Position numbers and translations under genes: made by a program
Notes under the pieces: model-generated
The model's database searches: none
What the model was told of the DNA's origin: nothing
What the model saw: only the letters and a program-made list of their open reading frames with translations
Part shown: one piece after another, positions 6,210-14,464 of the stretch
Position numbering within the stretch: position 1 is the stretch's first letter
Layout of the letters: the number at the start of each line of letters is the position of its first letter
DNA from: a virus
IMG/VR virus record: IMGVR_UViG_3300017971_003464
Location: 1 to 22,637 of that record
DNA: 22,637 bases
Strand: one strand, 5' to 3'

Positions 6210-7131
6210 TACAAAACCGCCTATTCTCAATTTGCTTATAGCCTTTAATGAGTTCTCTTATACCGTCGTCGAGGGAATGCTTGAACTTAAAGCCTGTCTT
6301 GAGGAGCTTACTCGAATCGAGAGCGAAGTTCCGCTGATCGGGGTCTTCTCTATAGGGAGCCTCGTGGTAATAGAAGTCGGGAATATGCTTTTTAATCCGC
6401 GCGCAAAGATCGAGTTTTGACAAGTTTGCCTCGGGCAGGCCGACATTATACGCCTCCCCCTTCATCGCTTCGAAGTTCTTCAGACCATGTAAAAAGGCTC
6501 GTGCTGCATCCCGGACGTGGACGGCGTTGCGCAGGTAGTGTCCCTGATAAACGACTAGAGATGAGTCCTTGAGAGCACGATATGTGAAGTCGTTGACAAG
6601 TAAATCTATCCGCATCCTCGGCGACATGCCGAACAGCGTTGCTAATCGAAATGATATACTGTTCTCTCTCTCCAGGATTAGTTCCTCCGCCAGAACCTTC
6701 GTTTGACCATAAAAGGATAGTGGCTTCAATTCGCATGATTCGTCTACTGCTCCTTCCCCCTCGCCGTAGCCCGAGTTCGTACAGGGAAAAAGTATCTTAG
6801 TGCTTGTTGGTGTGTTCCATACGAGGTTACGAACAGAGTCGAGGTTGACTTCTTTTGCCTTCTGCACGTTTTGCTCACAAGCTGGTGCTCCGACGATGGC
6901 AGCTAACCATATAATAACATCGAACATCTGAAAAAACCACGGTTTAAGCTTGCGGACATCCTTCCTAATAATCTCGAAGTTGTGATAATGGCAAACCTCC
7001 ACGAGAGAAGGAACTTTCCTCATGAAGTTATCGACAGCGACAACCTTATGTTCGCTGTTGTCCATTCTGACAAGATAAGGCGTCAGGATGCTTCCCAAAT
7101 AGCCCGCAGCACCTGTAACTAAGATTTTCAT
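6199..7131 (-). CDS. NAD(P)-dependent nucleotide-sugar epimerase/dehydratase (extended SDR), 310 aa
   Basis: An N-terminal Rossmann motif TGAAGYLGS places glycines at 7, 10 and 13. LAAIVGAP follows near 76-83. The catalytic set is T118/S120, Y141 and K145 in YGQTK. RNAVHVRDAARA near 201-211 is the substrate-domain signature of epimerase/dehydratase family members. Such enzymes oxidise, epimerise, dehydrate or reduce the sugar of a nucleotide sugar. The exact reaction is not decidable, since 4-epimerases, 4,6-dehydratases and reductases share these motifs. It starts at ATG overlapping the TGA of the RmlC-like gene (ATGA). Pairing with a 3,5-epimerase-like partner suggests a deoxy- or keto-sugar route. 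Confidence 0.88.
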   Translation of the reverse strand: MKILVTGAAGYLGSILTPYLVRMDNSEHKVVAVDNFMRKVPSLVEVCHYHNFEIIRKDVRKLKPWFFQMFDVIIWLAAIVGAPACEQNVQKAKEVNLDSVRNLVWNTPTSTKILFPCTNSGYGEGEGAVDESCELKPLSFYGQTKVLAEELILERENSISFRLATLFGMSPRMRIDLLVNDFTYRALKDSSLVVYQGHYLRNAVHVRDAARAFLHGLKNFEAMKGEAYNVGLPEANLSKLDLCARIKKHIPDFYYHEAPYREDPDQRNFALDSSKLLKTGFKFKHSLDDGIRELIKGYKQIENRRFCNVI

Positions 7132-7637
7132 TTAGTCTCCTCGAAGGGCATTATAATAGAGAGATCAGTTTCGCCTGAATCTCTTCTTGAGAGAATAGGG
7201 TCTTTGGTGGGCCAATATATATCGTAGGCCGGATCGTCGTATCTGATAGTGAACTGCTGTTGCGGTCCTCCGTAGTCTGCACTTTGCTTGTACCACCAGA
7301 CGACAGGGTCAGTGAGGGCGAGGTGTCCAAGTCCGAGGCCAGGTCTACTGAGTAGTGCCACACGAGACTTTTCGTCGATTGTGTAACTCTCCCACTTCTT
7401 TGATTGCGGGTCGACCACAACAACGTACGCCGCGCCATAGAGAACGCTGACATACTTCCATGTCCGTCTGTCGCCGTGTATTCCACGTAAGACTCCTTTC
7501 CTTGATATTGATATATCATCTTGGATGAAAGGTACTTTATGTCCGAGCTTTAAGATCCACCCGGAGTTGTAAATCTCACAGTATTCGCCTCGATGGTCGA
7601 TGAACGAATCGAGCTTAACTCTTTTAGCTAGCGGCAT
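7128..7637 (-). CDS. dTDP-4-dehydrorhamnose 3,5-epimerase-like (RmlC-type) protein, 169 aa
   Basis: The double-stranded beta-helix hallmarks of RmlC are visible. FIQDDISISRKGVLRGIH (37-54) carries the catalytic-type H54. A later GLGHLALTD (102-110) stands where GxAHGF is usual. YKQSADYGG and IRYDDPAYDIYWP near the end are standard. Known members epimerise C3 and C5, or only one of these, on NDP-4-keto-6-deoxy sugars. The GHGF change and the lack of RmlA, RmlB and RmlD nearby make a plain rhamnose role doubtful. The ATG has GGGAG ten bases upstream and overlaps the kinase gene by 14 bases. Confidence 0.85.
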   Translation of the reverse strand: MPLAKRVKLDSFIDHRGEYCEIYNSGWILKLGHKVPFIQDDISISRKGVLRGIHGDRRTWKYVSVLYGAAYVVVVDPQSKKWESYTIDEKSRVALLSRPGLGLGHLALTDPVVWWYKQSADYGGPQQQFTIRYDDPAYDIYWPTKDPILSRRDSGETDLSIIMPFEETK

Positions 7638-8625
7638 AGATTATATGGCTCCCTTCGTGGTCCAGTCCGACCCTGATTGGTTCGAACTTTGGAAATACTT
7701 TGATCAGACGAGAATGGGCAGAGGGAGGGGTAAGGAGCATCAAAAAACCCCCTCCCCCTGCACCGCATAGCTTTGCTCCCCAGGCTCCGTTGTTGAGCGC
7801 GGTTGCAATTATGCCGTCGATAGCATCGTTGGACACAAGAGGAGATAGCTTCTTCTTTATCAGCCACGCATCGTTGAGATACTTGCCCAGCGATTCGTAG
7901 TCTTCCTGCATAAGGCAGTAACGAGCGGAGGGGACCATGGAGGCAAGCTCGCATAAGGCGGAGGTTGAGTTCCTACGGAGCTTGTCCTTTTCGATTGTCT
8001 GTGCTATTCTAGTGAAGCCGGTAAACAAGAGAAGAATGTTGTCGAAGAAAGATTGATTTCTGAGTAAGATCCCCTCCAGCTCGATTCTGCCGTTTTCTCG
8101 AAACTTGATTACGTTGAGTCCTCCATAGGCGGCTGCGGTTTGGTCCTGACAACCGACAGTTTCTCCGATGAGTTCTCGTTCGATGCGGATTGCTCGTCCT
8201 GCAAGCTCTTGAGGACCAACTGGAGTTTCTCGGATTCCATAGAGAGTATTGAGCAGACCAACTGTAAAAGCAGATGACGATCCGATGCCACTTCTTGCGG
8301 GAAGGTCGCCATCGTGCGTAAGAGTGCAAGGCATATCCCATCCAAGGTCTCGGAAACATGCTCTAACCGATGGATGTTTGATGTCATTTATTTCCTCCAC
8401 GTTTTCAATTTGCGAGTACCGGATTCTGTACTTCGTCTTGCCGAGCGGCGGAACTTTGCGGACCATGACATAGGAATACTTGTCGATAGCCATGGATAGA
8501 ACCTGGCCGCCGTGTTTACGAAAGTGTTCGGGGAAATCGCTCCCACCCCCGAAGAAGCTAATGCGGTACGGAGTCCGGCTTATTACCACGATGGATATTG
8601 TCGCATATTCGGGGGCAGTACGCAA
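7624..8625 (-). CDS. GHMP-family sugar kinase, D-glycero-D-manno-heptose 7-phosphate kinase-like, 333 aa
   Basis: The start region ISRTPYRISFFGGGSDFPE is typical of HddA and fucokinase-like GHMP kinases. PARSGIGSSSAF (109-120) is the ATP phosphate-binding loop. GAKLCGAGGGGF (283-294) is the third GHMP motif. HddA phosphorylates C1 of heptose 7-phosphate on the way to GDP-heptose; an equivalent sugar is possible here. The TTG at 8625 has AGGGTGA nine bases upstream, which supports it; a later GTG at 8589 would match the usual family start but lacks a clear ribosome site. It is the first gene of the leftward operon. No GmhA or HddC partner is in the window. Confidence 0.85.
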   Translation of the reverse strand: MRTAPEYATISIVVISRTPYRISFFGGGSDFPEHFRKHGGQVLSMAIDKYSYVMVRKVPPLGKTKYRIRYSQIENVEEINDIKHPSVRACFRDLGWDMPCTLTHDGDLPARSGIGSSSAFTVGLLNTLYGIRETPVGPQELAGRAIRIERELIGETVGCQDQTAAAYGGLNVIKFRENGRIELEGILLRNQSFFDNILLLFTGFTRIAQTIEKDKLRRNSTSALCELASMVPSARYCLMQEDYESLGKYLNDAWLIKKKLSPLVSNDAIDGIIATALNNGAWGAKLCGAGGGGFLMLLTPPSAHSRLIKVFPKFEPIRVGLDHEGSHIIYAAS

Positions 8626-8642
8626 GAATTATTTTCACCCTA

Positions 8643-8671
8643 TTGACACATCTCGGCGTATATTATAGAGT
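8643..8671 (+). promoter_or_regulatory. Candidate rightward promoter for the virion module
   Basis: A consensus TTGACA at 8643-8648 and TAGAGT at 8666-8671 (four of six, keeping the key T, A and T) are separated by exactly 17 bases. Transcription would start about 8678, so the first gene, with ATG at 8680, would be nearly leaderless. That agrees with its lack of a good ribosome site (only GAG). Confidence 0.5.
8662..8667 (-). promoter_or_regulatory. Candidate -10 element for the leftward operon
   Basis: On the minus strand this is a perfect TATAAT, about 37 bases upstream of the TTG start of the kinase gene. No good -35 is present at 16-18 bases, so it may need an activator or a phage-modified polymerase. 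It overlaps the rightward promoter, so the two directions probably compete. Confidence 0.4.
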
Positions 8672-8679
8672 ATCTGCAA

Positions 8680-8973
8680 ATGAGCGAACAGTTCGACGTC
8701 GAAGACTATATCGAGCACCATCTTGTGCCGAAGGCGCTTGAGCGTATCGATTTGCTACTCGATTCTTCAAATGAGTCAACCGTGCGGGAAGTCGCCAAGG
8801 ACGTCCTCGATCGAGGCAAGACGACAAATCGTAAGTCCGGCGATGATAACCGATCGGTGAACGTGTTGAACTTCGATCCTAAGTATTTGGCTACAGCAGT
8901 GAAAGGAATGATCCGTGTCCTCAAAGACGATACGTCAGTGGACGAACAAGGGGTGGATAACCAGGAAAGTTAG
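8680..8973 (+). CDS. Small protein upstream of TerL, possible terminase small subunit, 97 aa
   Basis: The protein is acidic and helical. Residues 11-50, with IEHHLVPKALERIDLL and STVREVAKDVLDRGK, resemble the helical segments seen in small proteins encoded just before TerL. A helix-turn-helix cannot be shown convincingly. Its stop TAG shares a base with the GTG start of TerL, so the two are coupled. Position suggests a DNA-recognition subunit of the packaging motor, which is inference from synteny only. The start has only GAG as ribosome site and may be read from a leaderless transcript. Confidence 0.6.
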   Translation: MSEQFDVEDYIEHHLVPKALERIDLLLDSSNESTVREVAKDVLDRGKTTNRKSGDDNRSVNVLNFDPKYLATAVKGMIRVLKDDTSVDEQGVDNQES

Positions 8974-10664
8974 TGACCTTCGAGATAACCCCTCATCCGA
9001 ACGCTCGGATGTTCGAGGGGACAGACAAAGAGACGATTCTCAAGCAACTGATCCAGGAGATGCAGAATCTCCAGACGACGGAGAATCTGCGTGAGGGCCT
9101 GCGCCAGGCGGGATTCGTCAGCCTCTTCTTCTTCGAGAAGTTTATTGCGGGATATAACGGACCGTTTGACAAGCTCAACTACGGCCTCCATCTGGATATG
9201 GCCAACTTCTACCAAAAATACGCGCTTGTTCCCGGCTGTCGAGTGGCCTGCTTCGAGCCGCGATTCCACTACAAGTCTTCTGTGTTCACTACTGGAGGAA
9301 ATGGGTGGGATCTGCTAAGAGACCCGAATGAGACGATCGGGTTATACCACGCGAAATACGATGAAGCTCTGGACTTTTTGCATATCACGCAGCGCGTATT
9401 CGACTCAAACGAGTTCTTCAGGTGGCTGTATCCCGAGTACGTGCCCGAGCGGGGGCAGAAAGAGTGGAACGACAACGAGATGAGGCTGCCGCCTACGGTT
9501 AAGACACGGCACACGAAAGAGTGTTCCCTCGAATGCGGCTCCGTCGGGGGTACTTCCCAAGGTCGGCACTATACCAAAATCTGCATGGATGACATCGTTG
9601 GGGAGCAGGACCTCGATGCGGGACGAGCTTCGTCAATCGAGATGCTCAAGAAGACGAACTGGATCTCCGATGCCGAGCGAGCCTTAGTCATGACCGCGAC
9701 TTCGACCAGGATTGTGCTTGCCGCGACGAGATATGCCGAGGACGACGCCTACAGCCAAGTTAGTGATAATATGGGCAAGTTGATCGCCTACGACGATGAG
9801 AAAGCACTCGATTATCAGGTAGTCCCGAACGGGAAGTGGACGGTTTATTGGAGATTCGTCGAGGAGAATGGGAAGATCATCTTCCCGGAGGCGGTCACGA
9901 AAGAATATTTGGAAGATACGCGGAAGAACAATCCGTGGTTCTATTGGACACAACTTGAGAACAGACCCAAACGATCGGGTCTGAATGAGCTGATCAGTTA
10001 CAAAGTACATGATTGCAAGTTGATTTACGACGATGATAAGGGGTATCTTATAACATATGGAGAGCGCCAGGTCCAACCGCTCGATGAATGCGATGTCATA
10101 CAGGCGGAGGACCCAGCAGCTACGGAAACTGGAGTCAGCGCTAAAACATCTCGAACGGCTGTTGTACTCGTCGCTCACGCACCCGACAACAAACGATTCA
10201 TTATTGAAATCAGGGCGGGGTTTGTCGGGACGAGCGAAGGCTTTTCTTGGTTATTCGACAACGTGCGAAAGTATAAAGACTATCTTCGTGCGACTATCTT
10301 CGAAGCTCAGGGACCGTTCAAGGCGCTAATCGGGCCGCTGCGTGAGATGGAAAGTAGGGAGGAGTGCTACTTGAGCCTTGATCCGCAACCGGCAGAAGGT
10401 AAGAAAGATATACGAATCCGCAACGCGCTGCAACCTCTGGTTTCCGCTAACCTACTCTACATCGACGAGACCATTCGGTCTAAGTTTGACGACGAGTACA
10501 GACGTTTTGCCCCAGGAGCCAAAGCCCACATCGATATTCTTGATGCCTGTGCTTTGGCCCTTTCAAACACCATACGACCGCTGTCCGAAGAGGAGCGTCT
10601 GAAAAAGACAGTACTCAGAGAGAGGAGAAAACTGGCGTATACAACTAACGTCGCTGGTTACTAA
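8973..10664 (+). CDS. terL: Terminase large subunit, 563 aa
   Basis: This is the packaging ATPase and nuclease. The ATPase has the P-loop PRFHYKSS at 96-103 with K101. This is a deviant Walker A in which the Gly before Lys is Tyr. ICMDD at 203-207 is Walker B (D206, D207). ATR at 251-253 is the coupling region with DDAY after it. The C-terminal RNase H-like nuclease has acidic residues near D380, E444 and D521/D524. Full length and intact motifs argue for a working gene. It starts with GTG overlapping the upstream stop, with AGGAAAG upstream. The motor docks on the portal encoded two genes later. Confidence 0.92.
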   Translation: MTFEITPHPNARMFEGTDKETILKQLIQEMQNLQTTENLREGLRQAGFVSLFFFEKFIAGYNGPFDKLNYGLHLDMANFYQKYALVPGCRVACFEPRFHYKSSVFTTGGNGWDLLRDPNETIGLYHAKYDEALDFLHITQRVFDSNEFFRWLYPEYVPERGQKEWNDNEMRLPPTVKTRHTKECSLECGSVGGTSQGRHYTKICMDDIVGEQDLDAGRASSIEMLKKTNWISDAERALVMTATSTRIVLAATRYAEDDAYSQVSDNMGKLIAYDDEKALDYQVVPNGKWTVYWRFVEENGKIIFPEAVTKEYLEDTRKNNPWFYWTQLENRPKRSGLNELISYKVHDCKLIYDDDKGYLITYGERQVQPLDECDVIQAEDPAATETGVSAKTSRTAVVLVAHAPDNKRFIIEIRAGFVGTSEGFSWLFDNVRKYKDYLRATIFEAQGPFKALIGPLREMESREECYLSLDPQPAEGKKDIRIRNALQPLVSANLLYIDETIRSKFDDEYRRFAPGAKAHIDILDACALALSNTIRPLSEEERLKKTVLRERRKLAYTTNVAGY

Positions 10665-10667
10665 CGT

Positions 10668-11567
10668 ATGGAAATTGGTCATAGCACGGTTTACCTGCAT
10701 AAGGCAGAAGATTGGGTAGATGTATTTCTGCTCGGGGATTTCCACGAAGGGAACTACAACCACGATCACGAGGCGCTCGACGCATCGATCAAGATTATCA
10801 AGCAGAACGCCGAGAAGAATCCTTACACTTTTGTGATTCTGATGGGAGATTACTGCGAGTATATTGTTTCGCAGAGTGATCCCAGATGGGACCCTGTTGT
10901 CGTCAGTGACAAGTACAAGATCAAAGACCTAAAAAACCTTGCCTACAAGCAGACTGATATGCTTTTCGAAAGAATCGAGCCGATCAAACATCACGTTGTT
11001 GCTCTACTCGTCGGGAATCACGAAGAGAGCTTTATCAAGCACAACGCTTCTGACGTATACGACTATTTAACCAAGAAGTTCCCTGATGCAACGAAACTCG
11101 GCTACGTCGGTTATTACGTCTTCGACGTTGAATACCAAAACTCTACGATGAGGACGATCTTCGCGCTGAACCACGGCGAGGGCGGGGGCGGTAAGACACT
11201 CGGCTACCAGGAGAATAAGCTCTACGATTTGTTCCACATGGAAAAGAGCGCAGCTTACCGGATTGCTGGACACATGCACAGATTGATCACCCGTGATGTT
11301 CTCATGCGCGACCCCGATCAGTTGCTTCAGCGCGTGAACAGGGAGCGTATTTGGTACGGGTGTTCAGGATGTTATCTACGAACCTATAAGGTTGGACATA
11401 AGAACTACTTTGAGAAAAAGGGCCGCGAGGAGGCCGACATCGGTATGTTGAAAGCGAGTTTCAGATATTATCATAGACAAAAAGACGGTCGGCGGTTTTG
11501 GGTTAAACAGCACCTGCTGAAGAAGATCCAGTTCGATCTCAACGACGGCTCATGGGAGGAGAAGTGA
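10668..11567 (+). CDS. Calcineurin-like metallophosphoesterase, 299 aa
   Basis: All five metal-binding blocks are visible in order: GDFHE (D24, H26), MGDYCE (D61), VGNHEE (N117, H118), LNHGEGG (H169) and AGHMH (H202, H204). This family hydrolyses phosphomonoesters, phosphodiesters or nucleic acids with two metal ions. The gene sits between TerL and portal, follows TerL by three bases, and overlaps the portal start as GTGA. A role in packaging, DNA processing or host nucleotide metabolism is possible; the sequence does not choose. Residues after 210 are basic, which would suit nucleic acid binding. Confidence 0.85.
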   Translation: MEIGHSTVYLHKAEDWVDVFLLGDFHEGNYNHDHEALDASIKIIKQNAEKNPYTFVILMGDYCEYIVSQSDPRWDPVVVSDKYKIKDLKNLAYKQTDMLFERIEPIKHHVVALLVGNHEESFIKHNASDVYDYLTKKFPDATKLGYVGYYVFDVEYQNSTMRTIFALNHGEGGGGKTLGYQENKLYDLFHMEKSAAYRIAGHMHRLITRDVLMRDPDQLLQRVNRERIWYGCSGCYLRTYKVGHKNYFEKKGREEADIGMLKASFRYYHRQKDGRRFWVKQHLLKKIQFDLNDGSWEEK

Positions 11568-13405
11568 GCGACATTTTCATCGACGAGGAACAAAAGAAAG
11601 AAGTAGTCACGTATTTACAGGAAGAGACCAACAAGGCGTTTTACGAGCGGGAGCTTGTAGAGCGCAAATGGATGAAGTGGCGGCGTCAGGCCGACGCACG
11701 ACCGGAGAAAGACGTCAAGTCGTCTCCCTGGGAAGGCGCGGCGAATGTCTGCGTGCCGTTGACGGCCATGATCACCGACGGCATCTACGCGGCTATGAAG
11801 TCGGCTTTTGCGGCTCGCAAGCCGCTCATCACCGCCAAACCCCTTGATAAATCACCCGAGGACATCCGTCGAGCCGAGGTCATAAGCAAGTATCTGAACA
11901 TACTGTTCTCGTCGCCCAGACATATCAACTACGACAAGATTTCGAATACCTTATATAGAGATTTGGTCTTGTTGGGCACGCAATTCGTGGAGATACCCTG
12001 GACGATTCAGCAGCAGATGTTCAAGAAACGCGATGATAGTGGAGCGTTGATACAGGTGACGCAGCTACAGAAAAACTGCCCGACAGTGGTACCGATCAGG
12101 CTTGAGGACTTCGTTGCGAGAAGCTACTTTACGGACCCGCAGACGATGCCCTGGTACGGTATACGGCACCGCTTCGCCGAGCATGAGTACAGACGGGAGG
12201 TTAGCCTTGGTTTCTTCGAAGACGTTTTGGAATCCAGAGAAGTCCTTGACGACGAAGGACTTGAACATGAGCTACGACGATCTGGTGTTTCTCTACAGAA
12301 TACTCAGTTGTATCAAATTATCAAGTATCACCTCTTCTGGGACATCGACGGCGACGGGTTCTTCGAGGACATCATCGTCTGGATGGACCCGAACACTGGA
12401 CACGTAGCCCGCAGCGAGTTCAACGAGCTGGGCGTTCGGCCTGTCGTGCGTTTACCTTACGTAGACGTTTCGAACAACCTTTACGCGCAGGGCACGGGTC
12501 ATATGTGCGAGCACTTACAAGACGAGGTCGACGCTTTGCACAATATGCGAATCGATGGAACTCAACTGTCGATGTTGCAGATCATCATCGCGCGGCGCGG
12601 GTGCGGCTTCGAGGAGGACGAGGAGTTCTATCCGCTTGCGGTCAAGCTCGTCTCTGATCCTACGAAGGACGTGCAGATCGTGAAGTTTCCTGACATCGGC
12701 CCGACAAGTTTCACCGCCGAGTCGATTGCTAGAATGTATGCTGAAAGACGGACTGGTTACGGGCCTGCAACCGCAGGTTTTCCCGACGAATATGCGAAGA
12801 CGCGTGCTACATTCTCGGGCCAGGCTCTACAGGCCCAACAGTCCGATAAGCTGGCGGCGGCTGTTCGGGATAATACCGGCGATGCATGGGGCGAGATTGC
12901 CCAGATGGTGGTCTTCCGCCTAATCGAGCATAGAGACGAAGTAGATTTGAGTCTTTTATCCGAGGAAGACGTGCCGATCATGCAGGACATCCTCAATATT
13001 CCAATCGAGGATATCCCGCTGAGGTTCCGCTTCTCGATCCAGATTACCGACACCGCCGAGACCGAAGAGGCGCGGAGGCAGGGCTTGCTGATGCTTGCCA
13101 ATCTGTACACGCAATATTGGCAGGGTATCTTCCAGCTGATGCCGATGTTCTTCAACGAGATGTCGCCGCCGCAGGTACAGCAGGCCGCAGCTGGATTCTA
13201 CTCGACGGCAGGTATCAAGGGACTGACCGGGGCTAGCGAGCTTATGCGCAAGATATTCGATTACTTCGGCGAAGACGACGTGAAAAAATACATACCCTAC
13301 ACGAAAGACCTTGAGATGTTGACTCAGGCGATCGAGAACATGAAGGAGATGCAGGTTAGAAATGTACGAACACGACAAGCCCAGGGGATTGCCGGAAATC
13401 CATAA
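11564..13405 (+). CDS. Portal protein, 613 aa
   Basis: The N-terminal part has the family pattern of Trp- and Arg-rich RKWMKWRRQADAR, then SSPWEGAANVCVPL, then a long helical region. The stretch around VALHNMRIDGT (DEVDALHNMR) and the later helices fit the stem and crown. The portal forms a dodecameric ring at one capsid vertex through which TerL pumps DNA. I take GTG 11564 as start because it overlaps the previous TGA (GTGA) and has GGAGG four bases upstream. A slightly earlier ATG at 11552 lies within that ribosome site. Length is typical of portals of podovirus-like and related phages. Confidence 0.85.
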   Translation: MSDIFIDEEQKKEVVTYLQEETNKAFYERELVERKWMKWRRQADARPEKDVKSSPWEGAANVCVPLTAMITDGIYAAMKSAFAARKPLITAKPLDKSPEDIRRAEVISKYLNILFSSPRHINYDKISNTLYRDLVLLGTQFVEIPWTIQQQMFKKRDDSGALIQVTQLQKNCPTVVPIRLEDFVARSYFTDPQTMPWYGIRHRFAEHEYRREVSLGFFEDVLESREVLDDEGLEHELRRSGVSLQNTQLYQIIKYHLFWDIDGDGFFEDIIVWMDPNTGHVARSEFNELGVRPVVRLPYVDVSNNLYAQGTGHMCEHLQDEVDALHNMRIDGTQLSMLQIIIARRGCGFEEDEEFYPLAVKLVSDPTKDVQIVKFPDIGPTSFTAESIARMYAERRTGYGPATAGFPDEYAKTRATFSGQALQAQQSDKLAAAVRDNTGDAWGEIAQMVVFRLIEHRDEVDLSLLSEEDVPIMQDILNIPIEDIPLRFRFSIQITDTAETEEARRQGLLMLANLYTQYWQGIFQLMPMFFNEMSPPQVQQAAAGFYSTAGIKGLTGASELMRKIFDYFGEDDVKKYIPYTKDLEMLTQAIENMKEMQVRNVRTRQAQGIAGNP

Positions 13406-13607
13406 GCAGGCTTTACGGGATCTCCGAAGCAACGAAACGATGTGGCGGGCGTTAACGCACCAGCGGGACGAGGTTCTCGTCGGGCCATTTACACAGCTTA
13501 GAACCGCCACCGATATGAACGATGTGATTTTTGCGAGAGGAGTCATCCACGGTATAGAGGAACTCTTCTCGAATGTACAACGACTGGCGAAGGAGGCCAA
13601 GGAATGA
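13362..13607 (+). CDS. Small hypothetical protein between portal and scaffold, 81 aa
   Basis: A helical protein, with Asp/Glu/Lys/Arg-rich segments and a closing helix ending FSNVQRLAKEAKE. It overlaps the portal 3' end by 44 bases and has AGGTTAG just upstream of its ATG. It ends in an ATGA overlap with the next gene. Small helical proteins at this position are common in phages and may be accessory head proteins, but no family is recognised here. Confidence 0.65.
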   Translation: MYEHDKPRGLPEIHKQALRDLRSNETMWRALTHQRDEVLVGPFTQLRTATDMNDVIFARGVIHGIEELFSNVQRLAKEAKE

Positions 13608-14464
13608 GTGACGAAGTAGAGATTAAGTTCGAACAGCCGCCCGAAGGCGATCCTTGGACCTCGTGGGAACCCGAGGAAGACTACGTAACTAAAGAAGAGA
13701 CGGAAGAGCCTACTGAGGAGCCTACAGGTCCGAACAGAGAGGAGCTTGAGGCTGAGGTCGAGCGGTTGAAGACGAGCATAGCCGCCGCCGAATCCAGGGG
13801 AGACTCGGTCAGCGCGATGACTAAGTCAATTGAGGGCTTGCGGGAGGCGCTGACGCAGCCGACTCAGCCTGTTCAGCATCCGCAGGAGTCTGAGGAAGAC
13901 TTCAACAAGCGGTATCAAGAGTTACTAATCGAGAATCCGGTTGCGGCCAACGAGGAGTTGATGAAGCGAAAGCTCGGTCCTATGCTCGGTCGGCTCGAAG
14001 GAGCCCTGATCAAGGTGACTCGGAATAATGTCAGGCGGGACAATCCCGAGACATTTGGGCGATACGAGGCTGAGATTGACCGGGAGTTTCAAACGATGCC
14101 CTACAAAGATGAGGACAGCTATCAGAAGGCGCACGATCTGGTCGTCGCGCGGCACTTGAGCGATTTGCAGGCTCCAACGAACGAGAAGATTGCGCAGTTG
14201 GAGAAAGAGATCGAAGAGCTGAAGAAGACTCGCGGAGCGCCGGCTAAACCCGCCGGACCTACGTATACGCCGCAGCAGGGACCGGGACCATCCAGCACAC
14301 GGCCTAAGCGCGTTGTGTCGAACTATCAACGGCAGAAGGCCGGGCAGATAGCGTTGAGGAAACGAGGAAGCACCTCGTTCGGGAATCATATACTGGCTAC
14401 GGCGCATCGGATGGTCGACGAGGGCAAAGCGAAAGACCTCGATGACGCACTTGGGAGGATGTAA
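13604..14464 (+). CDS. Scaffold-like head assembly protein, 286 aa
   Basis: The composition is typical of scaffolding proteins. There is a strongly acidic N-terminus to residue 50, coiled-coil segments at about 44-80 and 195-215 (EKIAQLEKEIEELKKT), a Pro/Gly-rich linker near 215-240, and a basic C-terminus that could bind capsid protein. No protease motif (Ser/His/Asp) is visible. It lies between portal and major capsid in the expected place, beginning with an ATGA overlap and ending in a TAATG overlap. Call rests on composition and position; sequence family is not identified. Confidence 0.65.
   Translation: MSDEVEIKFEQPPEGDPWTSWEPEEDYVTKEETEEPTEEPTGPNREELEAEVERLKTSIAAAESRGDSVSAMTKSIEGLREALTQPTQPVQHPQESEEDFNKRYQELLIENPVAANEELMKRKLGPMLGRLEGALIKVTRNNVRRDNPETFGRYEAEIDREFQTMPYKDEDSYQKAHDLVVARHLSDLQAPTNEKIAQLEKEIEELKKTRGAPAKPAGPTYTPQQGPGPSSTRPKRVVSNYQRQKAGQIALRKRGSTSFGNHILATAHRMVDEGKAKDLDDALGRM

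Noticed and set aside
7128-8625. A standard rhamnose (RmlABCD) pathway
   Set aside because: Only an RmlC-like gene and one generic SDR are present; RmlA and RmlD signatures are missing, and the neighbours point to a different sugar.
9684-10178. 164-aa minus-strand frame within TerL
   Set aside because: It lies across the ATPase-nuclease linker of a clearly intact TerL and is rich in Arg/Ser/Ile, as expected from an antisense shadow.
12956-13600. 214-aa open frame on the minus strand under the portal end and the 81-aa gene
   Set aside because: The plus-strand genes there have strong start and stop overlaps, and the antisense frame has no recognisable motif.
13925-14407. 160-aa minus-strand frame within the scaffold-like gene
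   Set aside because: The sense strand has the expected scaffold composition and coupled start; the antisense frame is Arg/Leu/Ser-rich without a motif.
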